Of a DNA stretch of 64,000 bases, positions 17,430-25,856 are shown in pieces. Each line of letters begins with the position of its first letter. The first letter of the stretch is position 1. The position numbers and the translations under genes are program-made. Source of the stretch: Streptomyces globisporus (GTDB taxonomy: Bacteria > Actinomycetota > Actinomycetes > Streptomycetales > Streptomycetaceae); NCBI GenBank assembly GCA_014649555.1, contig BMTG01000001.1:372001-436000 (forward strand), given 5' to 3'. Below the pieces are notes generated by a model that worked only from the letters and a program-made list of their open reading frames with translations, was not told the origin of the DNA and searched no databases.

Positions 17430-18836
17430 TCAGCGCCAGCGGCTGACCTCGACGTTCTCCAGCACTCCGAGGGCGTCCGGTACCAGGATGGCGGCGGAGT
17501 AGTACGCCGTCACGAGGTAGGAGATGATCGCCTGCTCGTCGATCCCCATGAAGCGGACCGAGAGGCTCGGTTCGATCTCGTCGGGGATCCCGGTCTGCTG
17601 GAGGCCGATGACGCCCTGCTCGGCCTCACCGGTCCTCATGCAGATGATGGAGGTGGTGCGGGCGTCGGTGACGGGGATCTTGTTGGACGGGAAGATCGGC
17701 ACCCCGCGCCAGGCGGGCACGTGGTGGCCGCCGATGTCGACGCTCTCCGGGACGAGTCCGCGCCGGTTGCACTCGCGGCCGAAGGCGGCGATGGCCTTCG
17801 GGTGGGCGAGGAAGAGCTTCGACCCGCGGCGGCGCGAGAGGAGCTCGTCCATGTCGTCCGGGCCGGGCACCCCGTCGTGGGGCTGGATCCGCTGCCCGTA
17901 GTCGCAGTTGTTGAGAAGACCGAACTCCCTGTTGTTGATCAGCTCGTGTTCCTGGCGCTCGCGCAGCGCCTCGACCGTGAGCCGCAACTGCTGCTCGGTC
18001 TGGTTCATCGGCTGGTTGTAGAGGTCGGCGACCCTGCTGTGGACCTTCAGAACGGTCTGGGCGACGCTCAGTTCGTACTCGCGCGGCGCCGCGTCGTAGT
18101 CGACGAAGGTGTGCGGGACGACGGCCTCGCCGACATGGCCGGCGGAGAGGTCGATCGCCGCCTCGCCGTAGTGGTTGGTCCGCTGGTGCGGGATGGAGAG
18201 CAGTCCGGCGAGGTGGCCGCGCAGCGACTCGGCGCGCTCCGCGAGGTTGTACACATCGGCCCGGCTCAGGGTGAGGAGCGTGCACGGGGTGACCGTGCGG
18301 GCGGTGTACTCCCAGACGGCGTCGCCGTCGACCAGGCTCTGGTCGCCGAAGTACGCGCCGTCGGCGAGGACCCCGAGCTCCGTCTCGTCCCCGTAGAGGC
18401 CGGAGCCGATCTTCTCGACCTTGCCGTGGGCCAGCAGATAGACCCGGTCCGCCGCGTCCCCCAAGGCGGCGAGCACCTCCCCCGCGGCCACATCCCGCTG
18501 CTCGCACCTGCGCGCGAGCTCGGCGAGGACCTCCTCGTCCCCGAAGTCGCGCAGAGCGGGCAGCTCCCCCAACTCGGCGGGGATCACGGCCACCCGGTCC
18601 CCGGTCTGTACGAAGGTCACCCGGCCGTCGCCGACCGAATAGCTGAGCCGACGGTTCACCCGGTACGTACCGCCCTGTACCTGCACCCACGGCAGCATCT
18701 TCAGCAGCCACCGTGAGGTGATCTCCTGCATCTGCGGCGCGGATTTGGTGGTCGTCGCGAGGTTCCGCGCAGCTGCCGTCCCCAGACTCTGCTGCGGCGG
18801 CGCCTGCGTGTCGCGAACCTCTTCACCAACGGACAT
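17430..18836 (-). CDS. eshA: Family 2B encapsulin shell protein with cyclic-nucleotide-binding-like domain (EshA)
   Basis: 468 aa. An N-terminal arm (about 1-75) and a C-terminal HK97-fold part (about 225-468, with [19 protein letters not shown]-x-F-M-G-I-D-E-Q-type segments) flank a cNMP-binding-like domain (about 95-215: A-A-G-E-V-L...G-A-Y-F-G-D-Q-S-L...T-A-R-T-V). This is the EshA / Family 2B encapsulin layout, known to self-assemble into virus-like shells that enclose enzymes such as 2-methylisoborneol synthase or polyprenyl synthases. A canonical PR-A-A phosphate-binding cassette is not seen, so nucleotide binding is uncertain. It is transcribed divergently from nsrR. Confidence 0.92.
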   Translation of the reverse strand: MSVGEEVRDTQAPPQQSLGTAAARNLATTTKSAPQMQEITSRWLLKMLPWVQVQGGTYRVNRRLSYSVGDGRVTFVQTGDRVAVIPAELGELPALRDFGDEEVLAELARRCEQRDVAAGEVLAALGDAADRVYLLAHGKVEKIGSGLYGDETELGVLADGAYFGDQSLVDGDAVWEYTARTVTPCTLLTLSRADVYNLAERAESLRGHLAGLLSIPHQRTNHYGEAAIDLSAGHVGEAVVPHTFVDYDAAPREYELSVAQTVLKVHSRVADLYNQPMNQTEQQLRLTVEALRERQEHELINNREFGLLNNCDYGQRIQPHDGVPGPDDMDELLSRRRGSKLFLAHPKAIAAFGRECNRRGLVPESVDIGGHHVPAWRGVPIFPSNKIPVTDARTTSIICMRTGEAEQGVIGLQQTGIPDEIEPSLSVRFMGIDEQAIISYLVTAYYSAAILVPDALGVLENVEVSRWR

Positions 18837-18975
18837 CTGACGTCCTCTCGATCATGGGCTGACCTGCGAGGAAAAGACTTTCAGCAGAAGGGGGAGGCCC
18901 GCCATTACACAAAAGAGTGTGACTAATCCACCTTCAGGCGGGGCACGTTGATCCCCGCCACCGGACCATCTCTTT

Positions 18976-18998
18976 AATTTGCATCTCCTGTGCAACTT
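18976..18998 (+). promoter_or_regulatory. candidate Rrf2/NsrR operator upstream of nsrR
   Basis: Imperfect inverted repeat AATTTGCAT-N5-GTGCAACTT, 15 bases before the nsrR ATG, in the only AT-rich stretch of the intergenic region. This fits autoregulation by an NsrR-type repressor. The 178-base gap also holds the eshA promoter on the other strand, which I cannot pinpoint. Confidence 0.5.
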
Positions 18999-19013
18999 AT
19001 CTACGCTGAGCCC

Positions 19014-19460
19014 ATGCGGCTGACGAGATTCACCGACGTGGCACTCCGCGTCCTCATGCGGCTCGCCGTCGCCGAGAGCGCGGAAGCGCCGACCACCCGC
19101 GAGGTGGCGGCCACCATGCGGGTCCCCTACACCCATGCCGCGAAGGTCGTCGCCCGGCTCCAGCACCTCGGCCTCCTCGACGCCCGGCGCGGCCGGGGCG
19201 GCGGGCTCACCCTGACCTCGGCCGGCCGCTCCGCGTCGATCGGCTCGCTGGTGCGGGAGCTGGAGGGGCCGGAGGAGGTCGTCGAGTGCGAGGGCGACAC
19301 GCCCTGCCCGCTCCGCTCCGCCTGCCGGCTGCGCGGGGCCCTGCGCGGAGCCCAGGAGGCCTTCTACGCCGCACTGGACCCGATCACCGTCGCCGACCTC
19401 GTCGCCTCCCCCACCGGCCCGCTCCTGCTCGGCATCGGCAGCGGCCCACCACCCGGCTGA
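19014..19460 (+). CDS. nsrR: Rrf2-family nitric-oxide-sensing repressor NsrR
   Basis: 148 aa. The N-terminal winged helix (M-R-L-T-R-F-T-D-V-A-L-R-V-L) is that of Rrf2 proteins. Three cysteines spaced C-x5-C-x5-C (V-E-C...T-P-C...S-A-C, about residues 91-103) match the Fe-S ligand spacing of Streptomyces NsrR, whose [4Fe-4S] cluster is destroyed by NO. The next gene is flavohaemoglobin, the classical NsrR target. An upstream in-frame start would add eight residues, but the ATG used matches the family N-terminus. Confidence 0.9.
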   Translation: MRLTRFTDVALRVLMRLAVAESAEAPTTREVAATMRVPYTHAAKVVARLQHLGLLDARRGRGGGLTLTSAGRSASIGSLVRELEGPEEVVECEGDTPCPLRSACRLRGALRGAQEAFYAALDPITVADLVASPTGPLLLGIGSGPPPG

Positions 19461-19530
19461 CCCCGACCGACCCCCACCCCGGCTCCGCGCACGCGCGCAC
19501 CCCCGCACGCCGAGCGAGCCACCCTGCCCT

Positions 19531-19556
19531 TAAATACGCATCCACCATTCCAATAA
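19531..19556 (+). promoter_or_regulatory. AT-rich putative promoter/NsrR site before hmp
   Basis: A short AT-rich segment (TTAAATACGCAT...CAATAATAAGG) lies just before the AAGGAG ribosome site of hmp. It shares the A-x-GCAT element with the nsrR upstream repeat, but the second half is degenerate. Confidence 0.4.
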
Positions 19557-19567
19557 TAAGGAGCCTC

Positions 19568-20764
19568 ATGCTCTCCGATCGGTCCACCGCCACCGTCCGT
19601 GCCACTCTTCCCGCCGTCGGGGCGGCCATCGGGGACATCGCCGACCTCTTCTACGAGAAGCTCTTCAACGCCCATCCCGAGCTGCTGCGTGACCTGTTCA
19701 ACCGCGGCAACCAGGCCTCCGGCGACCAGCGACGGGCACTCGCGGGCTCCATCGCCGCGTTCGCGACCGCGCTGGTCGAGCGGCCCGGCACCCGGCCCGA
19801 CGTGATGCTGGACCGGATCGCCCACAAGCACGCCTCGCTCGGGGTGACCCCGGAGAGTTACGACGTGGTGCACACCCATCTGTTCGCGGCCATCGCCGAC
19901 GTCCTGGGCGACGCGGTCACCCCGGAGGTCGCGGCCGCCTGGGACGAGGTCTACTGGCTGATGGCGGGCTCCCTGATCGCCGTCGAGGAACGCCTCTACG
20001 CCCAGCAGGGCGTCCTGGCGGGCGACGTCTGGCACGCGTGGGAGGTGGCCGCCCGGGTCGAGGAGACCGAGGACGTCGCCACGTTCCTGCTGCGCCCCGC
20101 CCAGGACATGACCGCGCCCGCCTTCCGGCCCGGCCAGTACGTCTCCGTACAGGTCGAACTGCCGGACGGGGCCCGCCAGATACGCCAGTACAGCCTCTCC
20201 TGCGCCCCCGGCTCCCGGCTCCGGTCGATCACCGTGAAGCGCGTGCGCGGCCAGGGCTCGCCCGACGGCGAGGTCTCCGGCCATCTGCACGAGCACACCC
20301 GCGTGGGGGACCTGCTGCGCGTCTCCGTCCCCTACGGGGACCTGGTACTGGACCACCTGGACGCGCCCCTGCTGCTGGCATCGGCGGGCATCGGCTGCAC
20401 CCCCATGCTGTCGATGCTGGAGTACCTCACCCAGGAGGGCCACCAGGGCCCGGTCACCGTCGTGCACGGCGACCGCTCACCGGCCGACCACGCCCTGCGC
20501 ACCGACCACGTACGGCTGACGGAGAAGCTCCCGGACGCCGAGGCGCACTTCTGGTACGAGACCCCGGAGGCCGGACAGCCGGCGAACCGCACCGGCCTCG
20601 TCGACCTGGCCGGCATCACCGTACGACCGGGAACGCACGCCTATCTGTGCGGCCCGCTCCCCTTCATGCGGGCCGTCCGGGCCCAGCTCCTGGAGGCGGG
20701 GGTCCGGCCGGCCGACGTCCACTACGAGGTGTTCGGCCCGGACCTCTGGCTGGCCGCTTCCTGA
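19568..20764 (+). CDS. hmp: flavohaemoglobin, nitric oxide dioxygenase
   Basis: 398 aa. The N-terminal globin domain (1-140) has the F8 His in H-K-H-A-S (about residue 88). The FAD domain (about 150-255) has F-R-P-G-Q-Y-V-S-V and R-Q-Y-S-L-S. The NAD domain has A-S-A-G-I-G-C-T-P-M-L, Y-L-C-G-P-L-P-F-M and the terminal V-F-G-P-D. It converts NO, O2 and NAD(P)H to nitrate. The ATG has AAGGAG five bases upstream. It is separated from nsrR by 107 bases, so it likely has its own NsrR-controlled promoter. Confidence 0.95.
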   Translation: MLSDRSTATVRATLPAVGAAIGDIADLFYEKLFNAHPELLRDLFNRGNQASGDQRRALAGSIAAFATALVERPGTRPDVMLDRIAHKHASLGVTPESYDVVHTHLFAAIADVLGDAVTPEVAAAWDEVYWLMAGSLIAVEERLYAQQGVLAGDVWHAWEVAARVEETEDVATFLLRPAQDMTAPAFRPGQYVSVQVELPDGARQIRQYSLSCAPGSRLRSITVKRVRGQGSPDGEVSGHLHEHTRVGDLLRVSVPYGDLVLDHLDAPLLLASAGIGCTPMLSMLEYLTQEGHQGPVTVVHGDRSPADHALRTDHVRLTEKLPDAEAHFWYETPEAGQPANRTGLVDLAGITVRPGTHAYLCGPLPFMRAVRAQLLEAGVRPADVHYEVFGPDLWLAAS

Positions 20765-20801
20765 AACACCGCCTCCACGACGGGCAGGCGACAATGAGCG
20801 G

Positions 20802-21740
20802 GTGACCAGCCCGCCCCCCGGCCCGCCCAGCCTCGACGCCCTCCTCCGGCCCCGGCTCCCCTCCCCTCTGCGGGAGGTCCGCGACGAGCACTTCGCCCGC
20901 CGTGGGGTGCGGCTGTTCCTCAAGCGGGACGATCTGATCCACCCCGATCTGCCGGGCAACAAGTGGCGCAAACTCGCCCTCAATCTGGAGGCCGCCGCCG
21001 GGCGCACCGTGCTCACGTTCGGGGGTGCGTACTCCAACCATCTCCGGGCCACCGCGGCGGCCGGGCGGCTGCTGGGCTTCGGGACCGTCGGCGTCGTCCG
21101 CGGCGACGAGTTGGCGCACCGACCGCTCAACCCCTCGCTGGCGCGGTGCGCGGCCGACGGGATGCGGCTGCACTTCGTGGACCGTACGACGTACCGGGCG
21201 AAGGCATCGCCCGAGGTCCTGGCGGGGCTGCTGAGCCGGTTCGGGGACGTCGAGGTCATCCCGGAGGGCGGCAGCAACGCCCTGGCCGCACAGGGCTGTA
21301 CGGCGCTGGGGCGCGAGTTGGCCGGAGAGGCCGATGTGGCGGCCGTGGCCTGCGGGACCGGCGGCACCCTGGCCGGGCTCGCCGCCGGGCTGGATCCCGG
21401 GCAGCGGGCGCTGGGCGTGCCGGTGGTCGGCGGCGGTTTCCTGGCCGGGGAGCTGGCGCGGCTCCAGCGCGAGGCGTTCGGCGGCCCGGCCGGGGACTGG
21501 GCGCTGGAGGAGCGCTTCACCTTCGGCGGCTACGCCCGTACGACCCCGGAACTGGACGCCTTCGCCGACGGCTTCGAGGACCGGCACGGGCTGCCCGTGG
21601 AGCGCGTCTACGTCGCCAAGCTGCTGTTCGCGCTGACCGCGCTGGCCGACGAGGGGGCGTTCGCGCCGGGCACCCGGGTGGCCGCCGTGATCACCGGCGC
21701 CCCGGACGCGCCGCTTCAGGAGTCGTCCGTCTCCCGGTAG
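20802..21740 (+). CDS. PLP-dependent D-cysteine desulfhydrase / ACC deaminase family protein
   Basis: 312 aa from a GTG. The fold-type II PLP enzyme signature is clear: L-F-L-K-R-D-D-L early, then G-N-K-W-R-K-L with the Schiff-base Lys, F-G-G-A-Y-S-N-H as the phosphate/substrate loop, and P-E-G-G-S-N near 150-155. It belongs to the ACC deaminase/D-cysteine desulfhydrase group; bacterial members without the ACC-specific residues usually degrade D-cysteine to pyruvate, H2S and ammonia. The stop lies 25 bases inside the 3' end of the convergent antiporter gene. Confidence 0.85.
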   Translation: MTSPPPGPPSLDALLRPRLPSPLREVRDEHFARRGVRLFLKRDDLIHPDLPGNKWRKLALNLEAAAGRTVLTFGGAYSNHLRATAAAGRLLGFGTVGVVRGDELAHRPLNPSLARCAADGMRLHFVDRTTYRAKASPEVLAGLLSRFGDVEVIPEGGSNALAAQGCTALGRELAGEADVAAVACGTGGTLAGLAAGLDPGQRALGVPVVGGGFLAGELARLQREAFGGPAGDWALEERFTFGGYARTTPELDAFADGFEDRHGLPVERVYVAKLLFALTALADEGAFAPGTRVAAVITGAPDAPLQESSVSR

Positions 21741-23317
21741 GCGGCCGCCTCCTCCAGGTCCAGTCGGCGCAGCAGCGTACGCATCATCTCGTCGTCGATC
21801 CGCCGCTCGTCCCGGAGCCGGACGAAGACCTCGCGTTCGGCCTCGATCATCTCCCGCGAGAGCCGCCGGTAGGTGTCGTCCGCCGATTCGCCGGTGACCG
21901 GGTCGGCGGCGCCCAGCCGCTCCCAGACGGCGTTGCGGCGGCGCTCCAGCACCGTGCGCAGCCGGTCGGCCAGCGGCGGGGGGAGGCTGTTGTGCGGGTC
22001 GTCGAGCAGTTCCCGCAGCCGGGCCTCCGCCGCCTCGGACGCCTCGCTCTGGGCCTGCGCCTCGATGAGCGTGACGGTCTGCGGGTCGGGGTGCGGCAGT
22101 TTCAGTACGCGGACGAGGACGGGCAGGGTCAGGCCCTGGATCACCAGCGTCCCGATGACGGTGGTGAAGGTCAGGAACAGCACCAGGCTGCGGGCCGGGA
22201 ACGGTTCACCGTCCTGCGTGACCAGCGGGATGGAGAACGCGACGGCGAGCGAGACGACCCCGCGCATTCCGGCCCAGCCGACGATGAGCGGCGCGGTCCA
22301 GTCGGTGCCGGGCTCGCGCTCCCGGACCCGCCGGGAGAGCCACCGGGGCAGATAGGTGGCCGGGTAGACCCAGACGAAGCGGACCACGACGACGGCCACG
22401 AAGACCACGACCGCGTAACCGATGGCCTCCTCGACGCCGAACGGGCCGAGCTCCTTCAGGACGAACGGAAGCTGGAGGCCGATCAGCGCGAAGACCGAGG
22501 ACTCCAGGATGAACGCCACCATCTTCCAGACGGCCGCTTCCTGAAGACGCGTGGCGAAGTCGACCTGCCAGGAGCGGTGGCCCAAGTAGAGGGCGACGAC
22601 GACCACGGCGAGGACACCGGAGGCGTGCACCCGTTCGGCCGCCGCGTACGCCACGAAGGGGATCAGGAGGGACAGCGTGTTCTGGAGGAGCGCTTCCTTG
22701 AGATGCGTGCGCAGCCAGTGCAACGGGACCATCAGCAGCAGGCCGACGCCGACCCCGCCGATCGCGGCGAGCAGGAACTCGCCGATTCCGGCGCCCCAGC
22801 TCATCCCCTCCCCCACCGCCGCGGCCAGCGCCACCCTGAAGGCGGTGATCGCCGTGGCGTCGTTCACCAGGGACTCGCCCTGGAGGATCGTCGTCACCCG
22901 GGCGGGCAGCCCGACCCGGCGGGCGATCGCGGCGGCCGTCACGGCGTCCGGCGGGGCGACGACCGCCCCCAGGACCAGCGCGGCGGTCAGCGGCAGGTCC
23001 GGGATGATCCGGTACGCCAGCCAGCCCACCGCCACGGTGGCGAAGAGGGTGTAGCCGACGGAGAGCAGGGCGACCGGCCGGATGTTGGCCCGCAGATCCA
23101 GGTAGGAGCTGTCCAGGGCGGCCGTATGGAGCAACGGCGGAAGCAGCAGCGGGAGGACGACATGGGCGTCCAGGTGGTACGTCGGGACGCCCGGAGAAAA
23201 GCCGGCCACGAGCCCCACGGCGACGAGCACGAGCGGGGCGGGCACCGGGGTGCGGCGGGCCGCGCCGGCCACCGCCGCACTCACGGCGACCAGGGCGATC
23301 AGCGGCAGCGCGTCCAT
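21716..23317 (-). CDS. Na+/H+ antiporter, CPA1 family
   Basis: 533 aa. About 12 membrane helices (1-410) are followed by a charged cytoplasmic tail of about 120 residues. CPA1 hallmarks are A-P-P-D-A-V-T-A-A (ion-binding region) and G-E-S-L-V-N-D-A-T-A (the N-D pair), then G-W-A-G-M-R-G-V-V-S-L. It exchanges cytoplasmic Na+ or K+ for H+. The ATG at 23317 gives the N-terminus expected for the family, so longer in-frame starts were rejected. It is divergent from the zinc finger gene (34 bases) and its 3' end overlaps the convergent PLP enzyme gene. Confidence 0.9.
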   Translation of the reverse strand: MDALPLIALVAVSAAVAGAARRTPVPAPLVLVAVGLVAGFSPGVPTYHLDAHVVLPLLLPPLLHTAALDSSYLDLRANIRPVALLSVGYTLFATVAVGWLAYRIIPDLPLTAALVLGAVVAPPDAVTAAAIARRVGLPARVTTILQGESLVNDATAITAFRVALAAAVGEGMSWGAGIGEFLLAAIGGVGVGLLLMVPLHWLRTHLKEALLQNTLSLLIPFVAYAAAERVHASGVLAVVVVALYLGHRSWQVDFATRLQEAAVWKMVAFILESSVFALIGLQLPFVLKELGPFGVEEAIGYAVVVFVAVVVVRFVWVYPATYLPRWLSRRVREREPGTDWTAPLIVGWAGMRGVVSLAVAFSIPLVTQDGEPFPARSLVLFLTFTTVIGTLVIQGLTLPVLVRVLKLPHPDPQTVTLIEAQAQSEASEAAEARLRELLDDPHNSLPPPLADRLRTVLERRRNAVWERLGAADPVTGESADDTYRRLSREMIEAEREVFVRLRDERRIDDEMMRTLLRRLDLEEAAAYRETDDS

Positions 23318-23351
23318 CCCACCGTCCTCGATCCGTCGTAACCTGCCCATC

Positions 23352-23612
23352 ATGAGCGAGTGTGCGCATGTAGCGGATCTGCCACGCCCCGAGCCCGTGC
23401 CGCTCGGCAGGACGTGTCCCGAGTGCCTGGAGGCGGGCACCCACCCCGTACAGCTGCGGCTCTGTCTGACCTGCGGGCACGTCGGCTGCTGCGATTCGTC
23501 GCCGCTGCGGCACGCTACCGGACACTTCCGGGCGACCGGTCATCCCGTGATGCGGAGCTTCGAGCCGGGCGAGAGCTGGCGCTGGTGCTTCGAGGACGGT
23601 TCGATCGTCTGA
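23352..23612 (+). CDS. UBP-type zinc finger protein
   Basis: 86 aa, almost entirely one ZnF-UBP domain. C-A-H near the N-terminus, C-P-E-C, L-C-L-T-C-G-H-V-G-C-C and H-A-T-G-H-F-R-A-T-G-H supply the Cys/His zinc ligands; W-R-W-C-F closes the domain. In eukaryotes this fold binds the ubiquitin C-terminus; bacterial copies have no established partner. It precedes ushX-sigH on the same strand with a gap of about 230 bases. Confidence 0.85.
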   Translation: MSECAHVADLPRPEPVPLGRTCPECLEAGTHPVQLRLCLTCGHVGCCDSSPLRHATGHFRATGHPVMRSFEPGESWRWCFEDGSIV

Positions 23613-23844
23613 CGCCTGGGTACGTCAATGCGGCGCCGGTTCTTCGTAATTGGACGCCGCAGACCCCTAGCCACTTTCCGTGCTCATGGAGTTACCATGA
23701 GTGACGGTCGCGGTGTGGGGTCCGTACGACACGGCATCATGGATCCGATAACGTCGCCGAGCCGAAGAACCGTCGACGGACCGCATGGCTCCGGGCCACC
23801 CTTCCCGGAACCTCGAAAGAGTTTGTGCCACCTTGGAGGTGAGG

Positions 23845-24258
23845 GTGTCCCAGATCGCAGGCGAGCCCGGGAATCAGGACTTCGTGGAAGTCCGGCTGCC
23901 CGCTGCGGGTGCCTACCTGTCGGTGCTGCGAACGGCCACGGCCGGTCTCGCAGCGCGTTTGGACTTCACTCTCGACGAGATCGAGGATCTTCGCATCGCG
24001 GTCGACGAGGCCTGCGCGATCCTGCTCCAGCAGGCCGTGCCGGGCTCGGTCCTCAGCTGCGTCTTCCGTCTCGTCGACGACTCCCTCGAAGTGACGGTGT
24101 CGGCGCCCACCACCGACGGCCGGGCACCCGAGCGCGACACCTTCGCCTGGACGGTGCTCTCCGCACTGGCCGGCAAGGTCGACTCCACGGTCGCGGACGA
24201 CCGTACGGTCAGCATCAGCCTCTACAAACAGCGCGGCGCGGGCCCCGGGCCGGCGTGA
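23845..24258 (+). CDS. ushX: anti-sigma factor UshX, RsbW-like but with degenerate ATP site
   Basis: 137 aa from a GTG with GGAGG five bases upstream; longer in-frame starts are less well supported. The fold of an RsbW/SpoIIAB anti-sigma factor is recognisable (V-E-V-R-L-P-A at the start; L-R-I-A-V-D-E-A-C), but the usual N-box Asn after E-A-x-x is replaced (E-A-C-A-I-L-L) and no DxGxG box is present. Its stop overlaps the GTG of the sigma factor. It should hold SigH inactive until a stress signal or anti-anti-sigma factor releases it. Confidence 0.82.
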   Translation: MSQIAGEPGNQDFVEVRLPAAGAYLSVLRTATAGLAARLDFTLDEIEDLRIAVDEACAILLQQAVPGSVLSCVFRLVDDSLEVTVSAPTTDGRAPERDTFAWTVLSALAGKVDSTVADDRTVSISLYKQRGAGPGPA

Positions 24259-25211
24259 GCGACGGGAACGGGGACGGTCCTGTGCGGGACGAGACGATCC
24301 GATCCGGGGTGGTGCGCCCAGCAGGCATCCCGGAGCAACAGGCCCGGCCGCATCCGGAGGACGGAGCGGACGGGCCCGAGGGCTTCGACGTCGCGGTGGA
24401 GCAGCAGTCGCAGGCAGAGCGGGCGGGCCAGATGAGCGAGCACGGGCACCACGATCCACACGACCGCAGCGGGGCCCGGGCCCTGTTCTTCGAGCTGCGG
24501 GAGCTGCCCGACGGTTCCGCGGAGAAGGCGGAGCTGCGCAACCGGCTGGTGCGCATGCATCTGCCGCTGGTGGAGCACCTCGCCCGCCGGTTCCGCAATC
24601 GCGGCGAGCCGCTGGACGACCTCACACAGGTCGCCACGATCGGGCTGATCAAGTCCGTGGACCGGTTCGACCCGGACCGGGGGGTGGAGTTCTCGACGTA
24701 CGCCACTCCCACGGTGGTCGGCGAGATCAAGCGCCACTTCCGGGACAAGGGCTGGGCGGTGCGGGTGCCGCGCCGCCTCCAGGAGCTGCGCCTGTCGCTG
24801 ACCACGGCCACCGCGGAGCTCTCCCAGCAGCACGGCCGTTCGCCGACCGTGCACGAGCTGGCGGAGCGGCTCGGCATCTCCGAGGAGGAGGTGCTGGAGG
24901 GCCTGGAGTCGGCCAACGCGTACAGCACGCTCTCGCTGGACGTGCCGGACACGGACGACGAGTCGCCGGCCGTGGCGGACACCCTGGGCTCGGAGGACGA
25001 GGCGCTGGAGGGCGTGGAGTACCGGGAGTCGCTCAAGCCGCTCCTGGAGGACCTGCCGCCGCGCGAGAAGCGGATCCTGCTGCTGCGCTTCTTCGGGAAC
25101 ATGACCCAGTCGCAGATCGCCCAGGAGGTCGGCATCTCGCAGATGCACGTCTCGCGGCTGCTGGCCCGCACCCTGGCGCAGCTGCGCGAGCGGCTGCTCG
25201 TCGAGGAGTGA
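24255..25211 (+). CDS. sigH: stress/development sigma factor SigH (SigB/F family)
   Basis: 318 aa from the GTG at 24255, which overlaps the ushX stop; in-frame GTG 24282 and ATG 24432 would give shorter forms. A hydrophilic N-terminal extension of about 75 residues precedes sigma regions 2 (D-L-T-Q-V-A-T-I-G-L-I-K; Y-A-T-P-T-V-V-G-E-I-K-R-H-F-R-D), 3 and 4 (E-K-R-I-L-L-L-R-F-F; S-Q-I-A-Q-E-V-G-I-S-Q-M-H-V-S-R-L). The neighbourhood (ushX upstream, wblE and a diacylglycerol-kinase-like gene downstream) is that of S. coelicolor sigH, needed for osmotic and heat stress and septation. Several protein forms are known there, matching the multiple starts. Confidence 0.9.
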   Translation: MSDGNGDGPVRDETIRSGVVRPAGIPEQQARPHPEDGADGPEGFDVAVEQQSQAERAGQMSEHGHHDPHDRSGARALFFELRELPDGSAEKAELRNRLVRMHLPLVEHLARRFRNRGEPLDDLTQVATIGLIKSVDRFDPDRGVEFSTYATPTVVGEIKRHFRDKGWAVRVPRRLQELRLSLTTATAELSQQHGRSPTVHELAERLGISEEEVLEGLESANAYSTLSLDVPDTDDESPAVADTLGSEDEALEGVEYRESLKPLLEDLPPREKRILLLRFFGNMTQSQIAQEVGISQMHVSRLLARTLAQLRERLLVEE

Positions 25212-25241
25212 GCCGGGGAGCGCCGAGCGGGGCCGTGTGGC

Positions 25242-25691
25242 TCAGGCGTCGGGGGTCGTCCTCGGCCCCCGGCGGATGCCCAGGTCCTGGGTGGTCGCCG
25301 GGTTCAGGACGAGCACGAGGCCGGTGACGGCGACCGCCGCGAGAACGATCCCGGTGGGGATCAGCGCACCCTGCGAGCGCAGCAGCGTCCAGGCCACCGG
25401 CAGCGCCATGATCTGGGTGATCAGCGCGGGCCCCCGGCTCCAGCTGCGCAGCAGCAGCAGTCCACGGGCGGCGATCAGCGGGATGGCGCCGAGCGCGACC
25501 AGGGTGATGCCGACCGTCTCCGCCTGCTGCGTGCTCTCCAGCTTCCCGAGCAGCCCCATGATCAGCAGGTAGATCCCGCCGACGGCGAGAGCCACGCCTT
25601 CGAGGGCGTTGACCCCGGCGAGGAGGGTGATCCTGGTCGGGCGCTCCGCGGTGGAGGGCGGCGGGGTGGACGGTGTCTGCTGAGTGCTCAC
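25242..25691 (-). CDS. small integral membrane protein
   Basis: 149 aa from a GTG. A Pro/Thr-rich cytoplasmic N-terminus of about 25 residues precedes four hydrophobic helices. It lies convergent to sigH (30 bases) and divergent from the diacylglycerol-kinase-like gene. No recognised domain; its place between sigH and wblE appears conserved in Streptomyces from memory. Function unknown. Confidence 0.75.
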   Translation of the reverse strand: MSTQQTPSTPPPSTAERPTRITLLAGVNALEGVALAVGGIYLLIMGLLGKLESTQQAETVGITLVALGAIPLIAARGLLLLRSWSRGPALITQIMALPVAWTLLRSQGALIPTGIVLAAVAVTGLVLVLNPATTQDLGIRRGPRTTPDA

Positions 25692-25856
25692 GCCTTTCAG
25701 GTTGGCATCCCCGGGGCCCGGAAGTGAAGCCGGGGTGCGCGGGAGCCGTACCCGTTCGGCGGTACACCAGGGCAGGGCGTCACTCTCCGTCACCACCCCG
25801 GAGCGCAGCGAACCTGGGCTTCGGCCTCGAACCGCCCGGTAGGTAGGCTGGCCGTC

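Noticed and set aside
21716-23440. Longer start of the antiporter inside the zinc finger gene
   Set aside because: It would cover the divergent UBP gene and lacks a membrane helix; ATG 23317 matches the family N-terminus.
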